Origin: an uncultured Succinivibrio sp.
GTDB taxonomy: Bacteria; Pseudomonadota; Gammaproteobacteria; Enterobacterales; Succinivibrionaceae
NCBI GenBank assembly: GCA_902772715.1
Contig: CACYBT010000090.1
Location: 1 to 6,700 of the forward strand
DNA: 6,700 bases
Reading direction: 5' to 3'
Positions 6,621 through 6,700 of the stretch are shown in pieces. A program made the position numbers and the translations under genes. How positions within the stretch are numbered: the stretch's first letter is position 1; each line of letters starts with the position of its first letter. The notes beneath the pieces were generated by a model, which was given only the letters and a program-made list of their open reading frames with translations, did no database searches and was not told the origin of the DNA.

Positions 6621-6650
6621 GAGTAGGGCGAGTTATAGCTCAGCCCTCTC
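6621..6650 (-). ncRNA. Group II intron domain VI with bulged branch-point adenosine
   Basis: On the minus strand GAG (6650-6648) pairs with CTC (6623-6621), AGGGC (6647-6643) with GCCCT (6629-6625), and GAG (6641-6639) with CTC (6632-6630), with loop CTATAA. A6624 is left unpaired between the first two stems and lies seven nucleotides from the predicted intron 3' end at 6618, the expected place for the lariat branch point. Confidence 0.75.
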
Positions 6651-6651
6651 A

Positions 6652-6685
6652 CACCACCGTACGTGCGGATCCGCATACGGCGGTT
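6652..6685 (-). ncRNA. Group II intron domain V (catalytic hairpin)
   Basis: 34 nt on the minus strand. A lower stem of nine pairs (6684-6676 with 6653-6661) contains the triad C6682-G6681-C6680, pairing with G6655, U6656 and G6657, so the G-U wobble of the catalytic triad is kept. A two-base bulge (C6663, G6662) follows, then an upper stem of four pairs (6675-6672 with 6664-6667). The loop is GATC rather than the usual GNRA. Stem lengths, bulge and triad position fit domain V and place the Mg2+-binding catalytic core here. Confidence 0.8.
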
Positions 6686-6700
6686 CCTAACATAATTATG

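Larger units (their letters stand above)
6618..6700 (-). mobile_element. 3' end of a group II intron (end of domain IV, domains V and VI), truncated by the window edge
   Basis: Seen on the minus strand: domain V (6685-6652) and domain VI (6650-6621) both fold as expected, followed by GAT ending at 6618, a 3' terminus of the usual AY type. The segment GAACCGCCGTATGCGG plus ACGTACGGTGGTGTGAGAGG and the CTACTCGAT end are those I associate with bacterial group II introns. Known: these introns are self-splicing ribozymes and retroelements that usually carry a reverse transcriptase/maturase in domain IV, which would lie at positions above 6700. The CGC triad favours a class C (group IIC) intron, which typically inserts just after intrinsic terminators. 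The orientation is the same as the transpeptidase unit, whose promoter would lie in the 3' exon. Whether the intron is full length cannot be seen. Confidence 0.8.

Noticed and set aside
6691..6700. Palindrome CATAATTATG at the right edge
   Set aside because: Probably part of, or next to, the intron domain IV base; it is cut by the window edge and cannot be interpreted alone.

Overview
The window looks like a Gram-negative bacterial chromosome. It carries an apolipoprotein N-acyltransferase (Lnt) and a periplasmic L,D-transpeptidase of the Braun-lipoprotein-attaching type (ErfK/YbiS family), both close in motif content to the enterobacterial proteins. A gammaproteobacterium is most likely. The large protein resembles passengers I associate with anaerobic gut gammaproteobacteria (Succinivibrionaceae-like), but that genus-level guess is weak.

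Layout. (1) Positions 1-1151, plus strand: the worn right end of an accessory, defence-type locus. It holds the 3' part of a COG2865-type ATP-binding regulator (GHKL-like N-box, a VPHD tandem-repeat linker and a C-terminal winged helix). A 63-codon remnant of a type I restriction specificity gene (hsdS) follows, with both target-recognition domains missing. (2) Positions 1218-2810, plus strand: a complete lnt with Glu281, Lys342 and Cys394 in place. (3) Positions 2807-6421, minus strand: a two-gene unit. The first gene encodes a LdtB/YbiS-like L,D-transpeptidase. The second starts at the base right after the first stop codon and encodes an 898-residue exported protein of unknown function. That protein has a beta-helix-like, autotransporter-passenger-like middle and a single C-terminal membrane helix where an autotransporter would have a barrel. 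It converges on lnt, and the two stop codons share the tetranucleotide TTAA. (4) Positions 6422-6617: the promoter and leader of the minus-strand unit, with a TATAAT box, a second sigma-70-like candidate and a perfect 8-bp inverted repeat. (5) Positions 6618-6700, minus strand: the 3' end of a group II intron. Domain V (CGC triad, G-U wobble, 2-nt bulge) and domain VI (bulged branch-point A) can both be folded by eye. The rest of the intron lies beyond the right edge.

How the parts fit. Lnt completes lipoprotein acylation in the inner membrane, and YbiS-type enzymes tie the most abundant lipoprotein (Lpp) to peptidoglycan, so the middle of the window is envelope biogenesis. The 898-residue protein is probably co-expressed and translationally coupled with the transpeptidase and is the least explained part of the window. 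This envelope block is flanked by mobile or decaying DNA on both sides: a restriction-locus remnant on the left and a group II intron on the right.
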